From positions 1 through 32,251 of the IMG/VR virus record IMGVR_UViG_3300044819_000115: a DNA stretch of 32,251 nt. The stretch is one strand, 5' to 3'. Below, piece after piece: positions 1 to 7,973 of the stretch. The notes beneath the pieces are model-generated. The model had not been told where the DNA came from. It was given only the letters and a program-made list of their open reading frames with translations, and did not search any database. Both the position numbers and the translations under genes were made by a program. Positions within the stretch are counted from its first letter, which is position 1, and every line of letters starts with the position of its first letter. This DNA comes from a virus.

Positions 1-2
1 CG

Positions 3-356
3 TTCAAGGCGATCCTGGATGAGAGCGAGCTCGCGCTTGTCCAGGACGGTCGCCTCGAGGCGTTCCGGGATTACCTGATCACCAAGCGACAGGACCTGCG
101 CGACCTCGAGCCGGCCGCGCGTGAGCGGCTGCGCGCGAGCACGCTGGCGACCGAGAACCCGCTGTTGAAGAGCGCGGACTACCGGGCAGCCGTGCTCGCC
201 GGCGAAGTCCCCCACTGCGTCGACTGCAAGTACTTCGTGGTGCCGCCCCACGATGGATCGCCCGACGGGGACAAGGCATGCACGAGCTTTGGAACCAAGG
301 GTGCCGACGTGGCATGCTTTGGATTCACGGCGAAGATCTCGCCCACTCACAGCTAA
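3..356 (+). CDS. C-terminal part of an unknown protein with a four-cysteine tail
   Basis: An open plus-strand frame enters from the left edge and stops with TAA at 354-356, giving the last 117 residues of a larger protein. The first half is charged and probably helical, rich in Glu, Arg and Leu. The end carries four cysteines: a Cys-x2-Cys pair inside HCVDCKYF, then single cysteines in KACTSF and VACFGF. This spacing could bind a metal, but I recognise no family. The gene faces the minus-strand operon that ends at 445, and two hairpins with T-rich tails follow its stop. A TTG at 165 lies within the frame and is unlikely to be the real start, because coding-like sequence continues upstream of it. 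The gene is real with fair confidence; its function is unknown. Confidence 0.6.
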   Translation, partial: FKAILDESELALVQDGRLEAFRDYLITKRQDLRDLEPAARERLRASTLATENPLLKSADYRAAVLAGEVPHCVDCKYFVVPPHDGSPDGDKACTSFGTKGADVACFGFTAKISPTHS

Positions 357-357
357 C

Positions 358-398
358 AAAAGATCGGCTGTACCTGGCTCGGCTCCGGCCGACCTTTT
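358..398. terminator. Bidirectional hairpin between convergent genes
   Basis: AAAAGATCGGCTG at 358-370 can pair with CGGCCGACCTTTT at 386-398, giving an A-tract, a GC-rich stem and a T-tract when read on either strand. One position mismatches on each strand. It lies two bases after the plus-strand stop and about 45 bases past the stop of the minus-strand HExxH gene. It therefore fits an intrinsic terminator for transcripts from both sides. Confidence 0.65.
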
Positions 399-400
399 GT

Positions 401-442
401 AACGACGTCGACCGGGTGGCTCCCATCGGCGTCGTTTTTTTT
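401..442 (+). terminator. Second intrinsic terminator, plus strand
   Basis: AACGACG at 401-407 pairs with CGTCGTT at 430-436, and a run of eight T spans 435-442. The loop of about 22 bases is long but may pair partly within itself. This backs up the preceding hairpin for the plus-strand gene at the left edge. Confidence 0.6.
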
Positions 443-444
443 AG

Positions 445-1521
445 CTACACCGTGGTCGCGAGTCGCGAGCCGCGCTGCGGGCTGTTGAGCGAGTCGAGTT
501 GGTCCTTGAAGTAGCTCGTCTTGCTCGGCGGTTTGGCCGTCGCGCTCCCGCCCGGGTTCGTGCCGATCCTGCTGGTGGGGCCGATCGTCTTGGGCTTGGG
601 CGGGTTCATGCCGATCTGCCAGGCGCTCGACGCGTCGGCACGCAGCGCACCGGGGGCCTTCACCTCGTTGCCCTGCTCGGCCGCCGCGGTCTTGGCCTCG
701 TTCTGCCGCCGGGCCTCGAGGGCGGCCACGATCCGGCGCGCGAGCACGGTGGCGAACACCGGCGCCGCGGCCGCGGCCGCGTAGGTGCCGAAGGCCGGTG
801 CAAGCTCGAGCAGCGTCTTGGCGACGCCTGGCCCATGCGATGCGGCCCCCTGCAACGCCTTGACCGAGGCGCGGCCCTCCTCGAGGAGCTCGGGCACCAT
901 CGTGGCGCCCACGAGCTCGGGCGCGTGGTCGTACACGAACTGCCGGGTCTTCGACGAATCCTCGTTCGGTGGCGCGAGCACGGATCCAGCAAGCGCTGCT
1001 CGCAGGATCGAACCGATAGCCGAGCTCTGGCCGAGCGTCTTGCCGAGCCCCTGAAAGACCCGGCGGAGCTGGTCGCTGCCGGCGATCGACGAGGCGTGAC
1101 CGATCTCATGGAGCGCGTGCGGCACAGAGCTCGTGCTGAGGGCGATGTGCGGAATGACGTCCTCTTCGGCCACGTCACCAGAGATGCGCGCAAGCAACTT
1201 CCGCAGCGGGCCGAGCTTGTCGATCATCTCGCCGCCCTCGCCGCCGGCGGCGCCGGCGACGATCGGCATGGTTACGCCTTGCTGCTTGGCGAAGTCCTGG
1301 ATCGCGTGGACCTCGTGTCGAGTGAACCCGGCGAGATCTCCGAGCGGCGTGCCGTAGCTCTCTCTGATCGGCTCGCCGCTCATTGTCAGCATCGCGAGTC
1401 CATGCGGGATGCTGTTGAACGCCGACCTCATCACAATCGGAACGCCCTGATAGACCGCGGCGCCAACGAGCGCGGGCGGGAGCCCCGTGTCGGTTCGGAT
1501 GCCGTCCTGCTCGTCGCCCAT
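445..1521 (-). CDS. HExxH putative zinc-metallopeptidase-like protein coupled to the RNA polymerase
   Basis: This 358-residue protein has a HEIGH motif at residues 138-142, the HExxH signature of zinc metallopeptidases. About 70 residues later comes LLEEGRAS (E214/E215), which could supply a third zinc ligand. The pattern recalls membrane-linked metallopeptidases of the YugP/Zn_peptidase_2 type (HEVGHA, later an E-x-x-AS motif), but overall similarity is too weak to assign the family. A hydrophobic Ala-rich stretch lies at about 232-268, and the last 90 residues are Pro/Lys/Ser-rich and probably disordered. The start ATG shares one base with the polymerase stop (TGATG), so translation is probably coupled. 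It is the last gene of its operon. It could be a virion-maturation or injected protease, or a structural protein with a degenerate site. The gene is certain; peptidase activity is only suggested. Confidence 0.6.
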   Translation of the reverse strand: MGDEQDGIRTDTGLPPALVGAAVYQGVPIVMRSAFNSIPHGLAMLTMSGEPIRESYGTPLGDLAGFTRHEVHAIQDFAKQQGVTMPIVAGAAGGEGGEMIDKLGPLRKLLARISGDVAEEDVIPHIALSTSSVPHALHEIGHASSIAGSDQLRRVFQGLGKTLGQSSAIGSILRAALAGSVLAPPNEDSSKTRQFVYDHAPELVGATMVPELLEEGRASVKALQGAASHGPGVAKTLLELAPAFGTYAAAAAAPVFATVLARRIVAALEARRQNEAKTAAAEQGNEVKAPGALRADASSAWQIGMNPPKPKTIGPTSRIGTNPGGSATAKPPSKTSYFKDQLDSLNSPQRGSRLATTV

Positions 1522-4500
1522 CAGTAGACTCCCTTCTTCTTGGACGCGTTGTTGGGCGCCTGTCCGAACTCGGCGCCGTAGGCAAAGGCGGGAACTGGCG
1601 AGTAGTCGTGGATGTCGGTGGTCGCACCGACCGCGGCGCCGCCGACCATCGCGTCGGCGATGTGGTTGTAGCCCATCTGCGCCATCCAGTCGTCGCGCAG
1701 CAATGGCACACGCTTGAGGCCGGCGAGGTAGGGCTCGTGATCGATCGCTTTGGGTCCCACGGTGACCTTGCTCTTCCCGAGACGCTGCAGCACTGACTTT
1801 ACATGGTCCGTGATGATCTCGCCGTGGGTAGTTCCGGGGATGTCCTCGAGCAGCTTGTGGCCGACCGCGTCGACCACCGCGAGCTCGCCGATCGGCGTGT
1901 TGTTGTACGCCTCCGCGACCGTCCAGGGCACGACGTCGCCGGGCAGGAAACCACTGTCACCGGGGTCCTTGCCGACCTTGGTCGTGTTGCCGACCGAGCG
2001 AATCACGGTCTCGACCAGCTTGCGCTTGATGGGGACGCCCTGCCCGTGGAAAGCGCTCTGGATCTCCCCCGAGATGTAGTCCTGGGCGTTGAGCATGCCC
2101 TTGAGCTTGACGAGCTCCTGGGGTTGCACGAGACCCCCCGAGAGGATGTCGCCCTTGTCGACGTTCGAGCCGACGCGGATCTTCGTGTTGCCCTCGTCCC
2201 ACAGATCGCGCTCGACGAAGTGCGGCTTGGCGTCGTCTCCGATGTACACGTTCTTGCCGCTGCCGCTGTCGCTGTCCTCGATCTTGGTGACCTTGCCGTC
2301 TCGCCTGGCGAGCGTGGCCTTCCCTTTCTTGATCTGCTGCATCTGCAGCAGCGCATCGATCTTCCGGTAGCCCGAGACCACGCCGCGGGTGCCGGAGATG
2401 CCGCCGGTGTGGAAGGTTCGCATCGTCATCTGGGTGAGCGGCTCGGACATGGCCTGGCCGGCGATCGCGCCGATGTTGTCGCCGATGGTCGGCAGCACCC
2501 CTTTCTCGGTGAGACCGAAGCACTTCGCGCAGGTGCCCTTGGGGGCTTCGCAGGTCAGCGGCGATCGCACGCGGACCGTCGTGATGTTCTTGCGGTCGCG
2601 CAGCGTGTTGAGCAGCGAGCTCGAAACTAGGTCGTTGTGGGCCGCAAGCACTGTGTTGCCGATGCGGATGTCGGACGCCAGGTAGCGACCGTCCAGATCG
2701 GCGTTGCCGCCCTTGAGCGGAAGGTCGATCCCGTGGGTGGTACCGCAGTCGTCCATCGAGATGACGTTGGTGACCGCCGTCGCCATGATGTCCTTGTTGA
2801 AGGCGCCGGGCTCGGAGGTCTGCAGCTGCTTGTCGGTCGCGGCCGCGCGCGCGCCGTAGAGCGTGCTCCAGTAGTCCGAGAGCGGGAGGCCCTCGGCGAA
2901 CGAGCGCATGATCGGCACGGCCTGCTGGTTGCCGTGGTGGTCGTCGACCATGAAGGGGGCTTGGACGATCTGCTTGATCTGGTTGAGATTGCCGCGAGCG
3001 CCCGACATCACCATCAGGTTGATGTTGTTGCCCTGCTCGGCGAGGCGGTTGCCGAGGGTCTGGGTCAGGTCCTTGTCGGCCGCCGCGATCGCGGCGACGG
3101 CCTTGGCCTTGCCCTCGGGCGTGTCCGTCTTGAACCCAGCCAGCAGGTGCTTGACGTCGGCGAAGATCTTCTTCTTCTCTGGCAGGTTGGGCAGCAGATC
3201 CTTCAGACCGAGCGAGAATCCAGACTGGTACGCGTGATCGTCGCCGGTCTGCTTGAGGCCGGAGACGACCTTGCCGTAGTCGCGCGGCATCGTGGTCGCG
3301 AGGTCGGTCATCAGATCCTTGAGGCCGACCCGGCCGAGCTCGACGTTCTCGTACTTCTTCTGGAGATCCGGCGGCAGCTGCGAGAGGAACTGCTGCTTCT
3401 TGGATGGGTCCCTCGACAACAGGTAGAGCCCGAGCGCGGCCTCGTTCTGCGGCTGGATCATCAGCGCGCCGGTGCCTGGGTTGTAGAGGTTGTTCGAGGG
3501 CAGCATGTTCTGCGCCTCCTTCACCGCGTCGGGGAGGAGGGGAACGTGCACGTTCATCTGATCGCCGTCGAAGTCGGCGCCGAAGCCCTTCACGACGAGC
3601 GGCGGGATCTTGATCGCGCGACCCGACACCATCTGCGGCTTGAAGGACATGATCGAGAACTTGTGCAGCGACGGCGCACGATTCAGGATGACCGGCCGCT
3701 CGCCCATCTCCTGGTGGAGCGCCTGTTGCGCCTGCAGCGTCCGGTCTTGAACGGCTTGATCAGCCTCTTGCGGTGTCAGGCCGCGGGTGACGAGGCGCCG
3801 CACGAGGAACGGCTCGAACAGCTTCCACGACATCTCCTCGGGGAGCCCGACCTCGTCGAGCCCGAGCTTTGGCTCGGGAATAATGGTGCCGCGCCCCACG
3901 AGGTCCTGGCGGCGGCGTAGCACCTGGTACTGGAAGAAGCCGGTCTTGGCCTGCTTGCCCTTGAGCTGCTCGACGATGCCCTGTGGGCGCCGGGCCTCGG
4001 GGTAGAAGGCGATCGGATCTCCGCGGCCTGCGAGCGCCTTGATGCCGTTGTAGAGGTTCTGGCGCGGCTCCGCGCTCACCGAGTCAGGGATGAAGTCCTG
4101 CTCGTTCTGCCACTTCAGCTCCTGGTTGATGAGCCCGACGTCGCGGTAGAGCGTGTTGAGACCGGGATTCGACAGCGAGCCGTCCTCCATCTCGTTGATC
4201 GGCCGGAACTGCGGCGGCATGATCGGGATCTTGGTCTGGACGTAGGCGTCCTCGGGCCGCACCTTGAGCTTCTTGAGGGCGGCGAGGTACTTCAGGCGCT
4301 TGTTGGCCTCGTCGAGCTTCGCGGTGGTCTTCGCGGTCTTCGCGGCGTCGGTCCACGTGGCGAGATCGGCGTCGACGTCGATCTTGCTCAGCAATGCCTT
4401 GATGGCCGTGCCGCCGGTGACCGTCGCCGGATCCTTGTCGGTGTCGGGGCTGATCTCGCCGGTGTCGGGGTGGTACCAGAGCTTGCCGTTCACGAGGCCG

Positions 4501-7500
4501 GTGTACTGGGCCGGCTTGAGGCCGGTGAGAGTCTTGATCGGCGTCTCGAAGATCGGGTTGGGAACCGGCTCGGCGAGCTCGATGTGGCCCCAGCGGGTGC
4601 CGGGCTTGGGGCCGAAGATGATCGGATCCATGAGGCCGCCGGCCTCGGGCTCGAGGTTCTTGCCCTTGAGGAAGATCGGTTCCTTGATCGCGCCGCTGCT
4701 GAGCCTCGAGGTCTCGACGTCGGTCATCGGCTGCAGCACCATCTTCGAGCCGTTGCGCTTGACGTTGACGCCTGCGCCCTTGAGGTACGCCTCGAACTTC
4801 TTGTACGCGAACGTCGGCTCGGGCGCCGGCTTGACCATGCCGGTCGCGGCGCCGGCCTTGAGCCAGTCCCAGAACGGCTGGTTCTGCGACGCCTTGTAGG
4901 TCGCCATCTCGGCCAGATTGGCGCGGCTGCCGTGCGAGAGCATCGCGTACATCGACAGCAGATCGAGCGCCTTCGCGCCGTCGTCGCCGCCGGCGATCGG
5001 ATTGCCGTGGACGTCGTACTTGCCGACCGTGCGTGCAGAGAATCCCTTGGCGGCCTGCTTGTCGAGCTTGAGGAAGTACTGCTTGCCGACCAGGACGTTG
5101 CCGAGAGGAGCACGGCTCTGCGCGTCGAACAGCGGCTCGGTGTCGCTGATCCCTGCCTTGGCGAGCTGGTCGGTGACGGCCTGCGCGTAGTTGTCCGAGG
5201 AGTTGATCGAGTTGTCGACGACATATGGCTTGATCAGCTTGTCGCCATCCATCGTCGCGAGCTTGGAGGCGGCGGTCTCCAAGATCTGCGACGGGTTCAT
5301 GCGGGTAGGCAACCCGAACGGGCTGAGCATGATGTCAACGGGCTCGCCGTCCTCGGTGTGAGGGGCCTGGCCGTCCGGGATGATCTTGGTGATGATGCCC
5401 TTGCCGCCGGCGCGACCGGTGAGCTTGTCGCCGATCTGCGCCGGGTCCTTGGTCTTGACGTAGATCTTCACCTTCTTGCCCATGCGGACGACGTCGACGA
5501 CCTCGCCGTCGTTGTCCTCGGACCACGGCTCCATGAAGCCCTTCTTGGTCCAGTTGCCGCCGAGCCGTCGCATCGCGACGGCGTCCGGGTCGTCGAACCG
5601 TGGCTCTTTCACGCCGACCCACAGCGGATCGCCCCCCTTCAGGATCGCCCCCTTCTTGACGACCCCGTCGGTGTCGAGCTTGCCCTGGCGCTCGAGGTCG
5701 ATCTCGCCAGGCTTGGCGGCCATGAACTTCGCGGTCCCCAACGTCGTGCCCTTGCCCGGGGTGATCACGAACTGGTGCATGTGCTCGGAGGTCAGCTTCT
5801 TGGCGGCCGACTCGGTGATCACCACGCCGTCCTCGAAGTTCAGCCCCTTCCACGGGATGTAGGCCGTGCGCAGGTTGACGCCGATCGCGAGCGTGCCGTT
5901 CCTGGTGAAGTTGGAGTCGGCGATCACGTCGTCCTTCTTGACGGCATCGCCGACCTTGACGATCGGCGTGGCGTCGATGAAGGAACGGTTGTTGAGCGGA
6001 AGGTTGCTGTAGATGGGCTGCTCGACCTCGCCGTCCTTCGTGCCGATCACGATCCGGTGCTTGCTGACGCTCTTCACCGTCCCATCGTCGAGCGCTCGAA
6101 TCGAGAAGCCGGAGCCGATCGCGCTCTCGATCGTCTGGTTGCCGACCTTGACCTGAACGTGCGGGGCCTCGCGGTGCAGGAGCGGGAGCGCCTGCTCGAG
6201 CATCTTGGTCGCGGCGGAGGCGCGCACGCCGGCGGTCGCCCCAAGGAATGGGATCATGTTCGACGCGACCGAGAACGCCTGGCGTGACGTGCGGAGAACG
6301 ACGTCGACGTCCTTGGGGTCGACCATCTGGATCTCACCGTTGACGAGCGCCTTGACCTGTTTCTCGCGCGGCTTGTCGCCGTCGTACTGATCGGGAAAGG
6401 CTACCGTCATGCTGGAGGCTTCGCTGGGCGAGATCCGGCGGATCTTCTTCGCGCGAACGTCGTAGACCGCGGTCTGGAGCTCGTCGCCCTTCTTGGTGGC
6501 ACCGATCGGCAGGTCCATCACCAGCCCGATCTTGTCGCTGTCCGGTGTGTGGATCGGATCGATGAAGCCCATCTGCGACGGGTGAACGGACCGCTCGTCG
6601 TCGCGTACGTTCTCGGGGTTGCCTGCGCCACCCTCGCCGAGCAAGGTGATCTTCGACATGCCGTTGAGCATCTCGATGGGGTTGGTCTGGTTGGTCGTGC
6701 TCGAGAGCTCGGTCCTGGTGAAGAACGAGTTGATGGCCGGGGTGAACTGGTTGGGGCCGATGATCTGCGAGACGTCGGTGGGCGGGTTGCGCTGGTTGTC
6801 GAGCTTACGACCGATCTTCCGTCGCAGGTTGGTCATGGGCTCTTGCAACGAGCCATCCGGCTTGATGAAGCGTTCGCGCAGGATGTCCGAGAGCGAGAAC
6901 ACCTTCTTGTAGCCAAGCGACTGACCGTCGTTCGGCGCGCGCTCGCCGGCGATGGTTCGCAGCAGCTCTTTCGAACCCAGCAAGATCGCCTCAGGCGTCA
7001 CCTTGTGGAAGGCCTTTCCCACCGTCTGCTGAGTGACCTCGGGCCGGAGCTCGGTCTCCTCGAGGTAGCCGGCAATCGACTTGGTCGCGTCATCGATCGA
7101 GTCGAACTCCTCGCCGGTCGCGCTGAAGTACGCGGCCGCTTTGGTCACTGCCTGCGCGGCAGCCTTGGGCTTGAGGGCCTTGTTGCTGGAGAAGATCTTC
7201 TCGCCCCACGCCTTCGACAGCATGCCGTCGGAGATGCCGAGCTGCGAGAGCACCGGATAGAGCGGCACCGACTGCTTGGAGTCGCCCTGCTTGAGCGACA
7301 GCTTGAAGACGTTGTTGCTGTCGAGCTCGATGTTGAAGGGGCGTCCGGCGATGTTGATCTCGGTCTTGGGCTCGCCGTTCTCCTTCTCGATGACGAAGAT
7401 GCCGGGCTTGCGACGTAGCTGGTTCTGCACCTGGTAGTGCTTGCCCTCCACGATGAAGCTGCCAAAGTCCGTCGGCTTGGGCAGCGTCGCGAGCTTGACG

Positions 7501-7769
7501 CGCTTGGCCGTCGAGATCACCTTGCCGGTCTTGCGATCTGTCAGGTCGATCGTGGCGTAGACCGGTACCCCCCAGGTCTTGTCCTTGCGCACGGCCTCGC
7601 GCTGCGACTCCCAGTCCCCGGACTGGCCGGTGTCTTCGACCCGCACGTCGCGCGCCTGCAGGCGCAGGCCGGTCTTGTCGGCTTGAACGTCGAGGGTCTT
7701 GGTCAGCGCCTTGGCGATGTCGGCCTTGACCTGCTCGAACTGGCTCTCGTAGTCGAACGTCGATTCCAT
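1521..7769 (-). CDS. Single-chain beta-beta' fused multisubunit-type RNA polymerase
   Basis: A DNA-dependent RNA polymerase of 2082 residues holds both large catalytic subunits. The beta half (about 1-1010) shows FIVEGKHYQVQNQLRRKPGIF-like N-terminal beta sequence (105-125), the rifampicin-loop equivalent (355-381), NFEDGVV (644-650) and GDKLTGRAGGKG (780-791), whose K782 and K790 match the E. coli beta catalytic lysines. The beta-prime half starts near 1014. It has GHIELA (1061-1066), LPEEM (1309-1313), NRAPSLH (1363-1369), FGADFDGDQM (1396-1405; D1399, D1401, D1403 hold the catalytic magnesium), a bridge-helix region (about 1626-1660), a zinc site C1675/C1740/C1747/C1750 and a trigger loop MTMRTFH (1781-1787). 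The N-terminal beta-prime zinc domain is absent. The ATG is preceded by AGGTGA at good spacing. Divergent plus-strand genes suggest its own promoter in the gap upstream. Activity is likely because every key residue is present; sigma and alpha dependence are unknown. Confidence 0.97.
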   Translation of the reverse strand: MESTFDYESQFEQVKADIAKALTKTLDVQADKTGLRLQARDVRVEDTGQSGDWESQREAVRKDKTWGVPVYATIDLTDRKTGKVISTAKRVKLATLPKPTDFGSFIVEGKHYQVQNQLRRKPGIFVIEKENGEPKTEINIAGRPFNIELDSNNVFKLSLKQGDSKQSVPLYPVLSQLGISDGMLSKAWGEKIFSSNKALKPKAAAQAVTKAAAYFSATGEEFDSIDDATKSIAGYLEETELRPEVTQQTVGKAFHKVTPEAILLGSKELLRTIAGERAPNDGQSLGYKKVFSLSDILRERFIKPDGSLQEPMTNLRRKIGRKLDNQRNPPTDVSQIIGPNQFTPAINSFFTRTELSSTTNQTNPIEMLNGMSKITLLGEGGAGNPENVRDDERSVHPSQMGFIDPIHTPDSDKIGLVMDLPIGATKKGDELQTAVYDVRAKKIRRISPSEASSMTVAFPDQYDGDKPREKQVKALVNGEIQMVDPKDVDVVLRTSRQAFSVASNMIPFLGATAGVRASAATKMLEQALPLLHREAPHVQVKVGNQTIESAIGSGFSIRALDDGTVKSVSKHRIVIGTKDGEVEQPIYSNLPLNNRSFIDATPIVKVGDAVKKDDVIADSNFTRNGTLAIGVNLRTAYIPWKGLNFEDGVVITESAAKKLTSEHMHQFVITPGKGTTLGTAKFMAAKPGEIDLERQGKLDTDGVVKKGAILKGGDPLWVGVKEPRFDDPDAVAMRRLGGNWTKKGFMEPWSEDNDGEVVDVVRMGKKVKIYVKTKDPAQIGDKLTGRAGGKGIITKIIPDGQAPHTEDGEPVDIMLSPFGLPTRMNPSQILETAASKLATMDGDKLIKPYVVDNSINSSDNYAQAVTDQLAKAGISDTEPLFDAQSRAPLGNVLVGKQYFLKLDKQAAKGFSARTVGKYDVHGNPIAGGDDGAKALDLLSMYAMLSHGSRANLAEMATYKASQNQPFWDWLKAGAATGMVKPAPEPTFAYKKFEAYLKGAGVNVKRNGSKMVLQPMTDVETSRLSSGAIKEPIFLKGKNLEPEAGGLMDPIIFGPKPGTRWGHIELAEPVPNPIFETPIKTLTGLKPAQYTGLVNGKLWYHPDTGEISPDTDKDPATVTGGTAIKALLSKIDVDADLATWTDAAKTAKTTAKLDEANKRLKYLAALKKLKVRPEDAYVQTKIPIMPPQFRPINEMEDGSLSNPGLNTLYRDVGLINQELKWQNEQDFIPDSVSAEPRQNLYNGIKALAGRGDPIAFYPEARRPQGIVEQLKGKQAKTGFFQYQVLRRRQDLVGRGTIIPEPKLGLDEVGLPEEMSWKLFEPFLVRRLVTRGLTPQEADQAVQDRTLQAQQALHQEMGERPVILNRAPSLHKFSIMSFKPQMVSGRAIKIPPLVVKGFGADFDGDQMNVHVPLLPDAVKEAQNMLPSNNLYNPGTGALMIQPQNEAALGLYLLSRDPSKKQQFLSQLPPDLQKKYENVELGRVGLKDLMTDLATTMPRDYGKVVSGLKQTGDDHAYQSGFSLGLKDLLPNLPEKKKIFADVKHLLAGFKTDTPEGKAKAVAAIAAADKDLTQTLGNRLAEQGNNINLMVMSGARGNLNQIKQIVQAPFMVDDHHGNQQAVPIMRSFAEGLPLSDYWSTLYGARAAATDKQLQTSEPGAFNKDIMATAVTNVISMDDCGTTHGIDLPLKGGNADLDGRYLASDIRIGNTVLAAHNDLVSSSLLNTLRDRKNITTVRVRSPLTCEAPKGTCAKCFGLTEKGVLPTIGDNIGAIAGQAMSEPLTQMTMRTFHTGGISGTRGVVSGYRKIDALLQMQQIKKGKATLARRDGKVTKIEDSDSGSGKNVYIGDDAKPHFVERDLWDEGNTKIRVGSNVDKGDILSGGLVQPQELVKLKGMLNAQDYISGEIQSAFHGQGVPIKRKLVETVIRSVGNTTKVGKDPGDSGFLPGDVVPWTVAEAYNNTPIGELAVVDAVGHKLLEDIPGTTHGEIITDHVKSVLQRLGKSKVTVGPKAIDHEPYLAGLKRVPLLRDDWMAQMGYNHIADAMVGGAAVGATTDIHDYSPVPAFAYGAEFGQAPNNASKKKGVY

Positions 7770-7953
7770 CGATCACCTGGGTGGCTACGGCATAAGCCGA
7801 GTAGAGGAGAACTGTCCTCCCGACGAGCCAAGCATGGGGGCTAAACGTTGACAAATACTACCAAGAAACGGCCCCGAGCCGTCCGGCCGCCGGGACGCGT
7901 GTTCGCGTGCGGATCATTTGACCAGGTAACCCTCGAGTGGAATGGAGAATGTC
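7770..7953. promoter_or_regulatory. Divergent control region between RNA polymerase and plus-strand gene pair
   Basis: This 184-base gap separates the polymerase gene from a plus-strand gene and must hold the signals for both. It contains an AT-rich island at about 7842-7868 within GC-rich DNA. A perfect TTGACA on the plus strand (7848-7853) has no recognisable -10 box at 16-18 bases. On the minus strand, TTCTTG followed at 17 bases by TTAGCC is a poor match. Ribosome-binding sites are seen at both ends: AGGTGA for the polymerase and GGAG at 7944-7947 for the plus-strand gene. A short hairpin, ACGCG-TGTT-CGCGT, lies within it. The promoter may use a phage-specific consensus. Confidence 0.4.
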
Positions 7954-7973
7954 ATGACGATCATCGCCCTGAT
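7953..7973 (+). repeat. Direct repeat, copy 1: identical gene-start leader
   Basis: Twenty-one bases covering the ATG and codons for MTIIAL plus part of the next codon are identical to 8296-8316. The repeat spans the start codons of two adjacent plus-strand genes whose downstream proteins otherwise differ. Confidence 0.85.

Noticed and set aside
4470-6287. Long plus-strand open frames opposite the polymerase, fibres and baseplate genes (605, 679, 587 residues and others)
   Set aside because: They are mirror frames of GC-rich coding DNA: composition is Arg/Asp/Val/Leu-biased, with no domain, no ribosome-binding site and full overlap with clear genes on the minus strand.
1521-7769. Host chromosomal rpoB/rpoC
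   Set aside because: Both subunits are fused, the zinc domain is missing, and all recognisable neighbours are phage genes.
7848-7876. A sigma-70 promoter built on TTGACA
   Set aside because: The bases at the expected -10 position are GC-rich and do not resemble TATAAT.
7942-7953. Start of the first plus-strand gene at the ATG at 7942
   Set aside because: The GGAG at 7944-7947 fits the ATG at 7954, and the neighbouring gene begins with the same MTIIALIQ.
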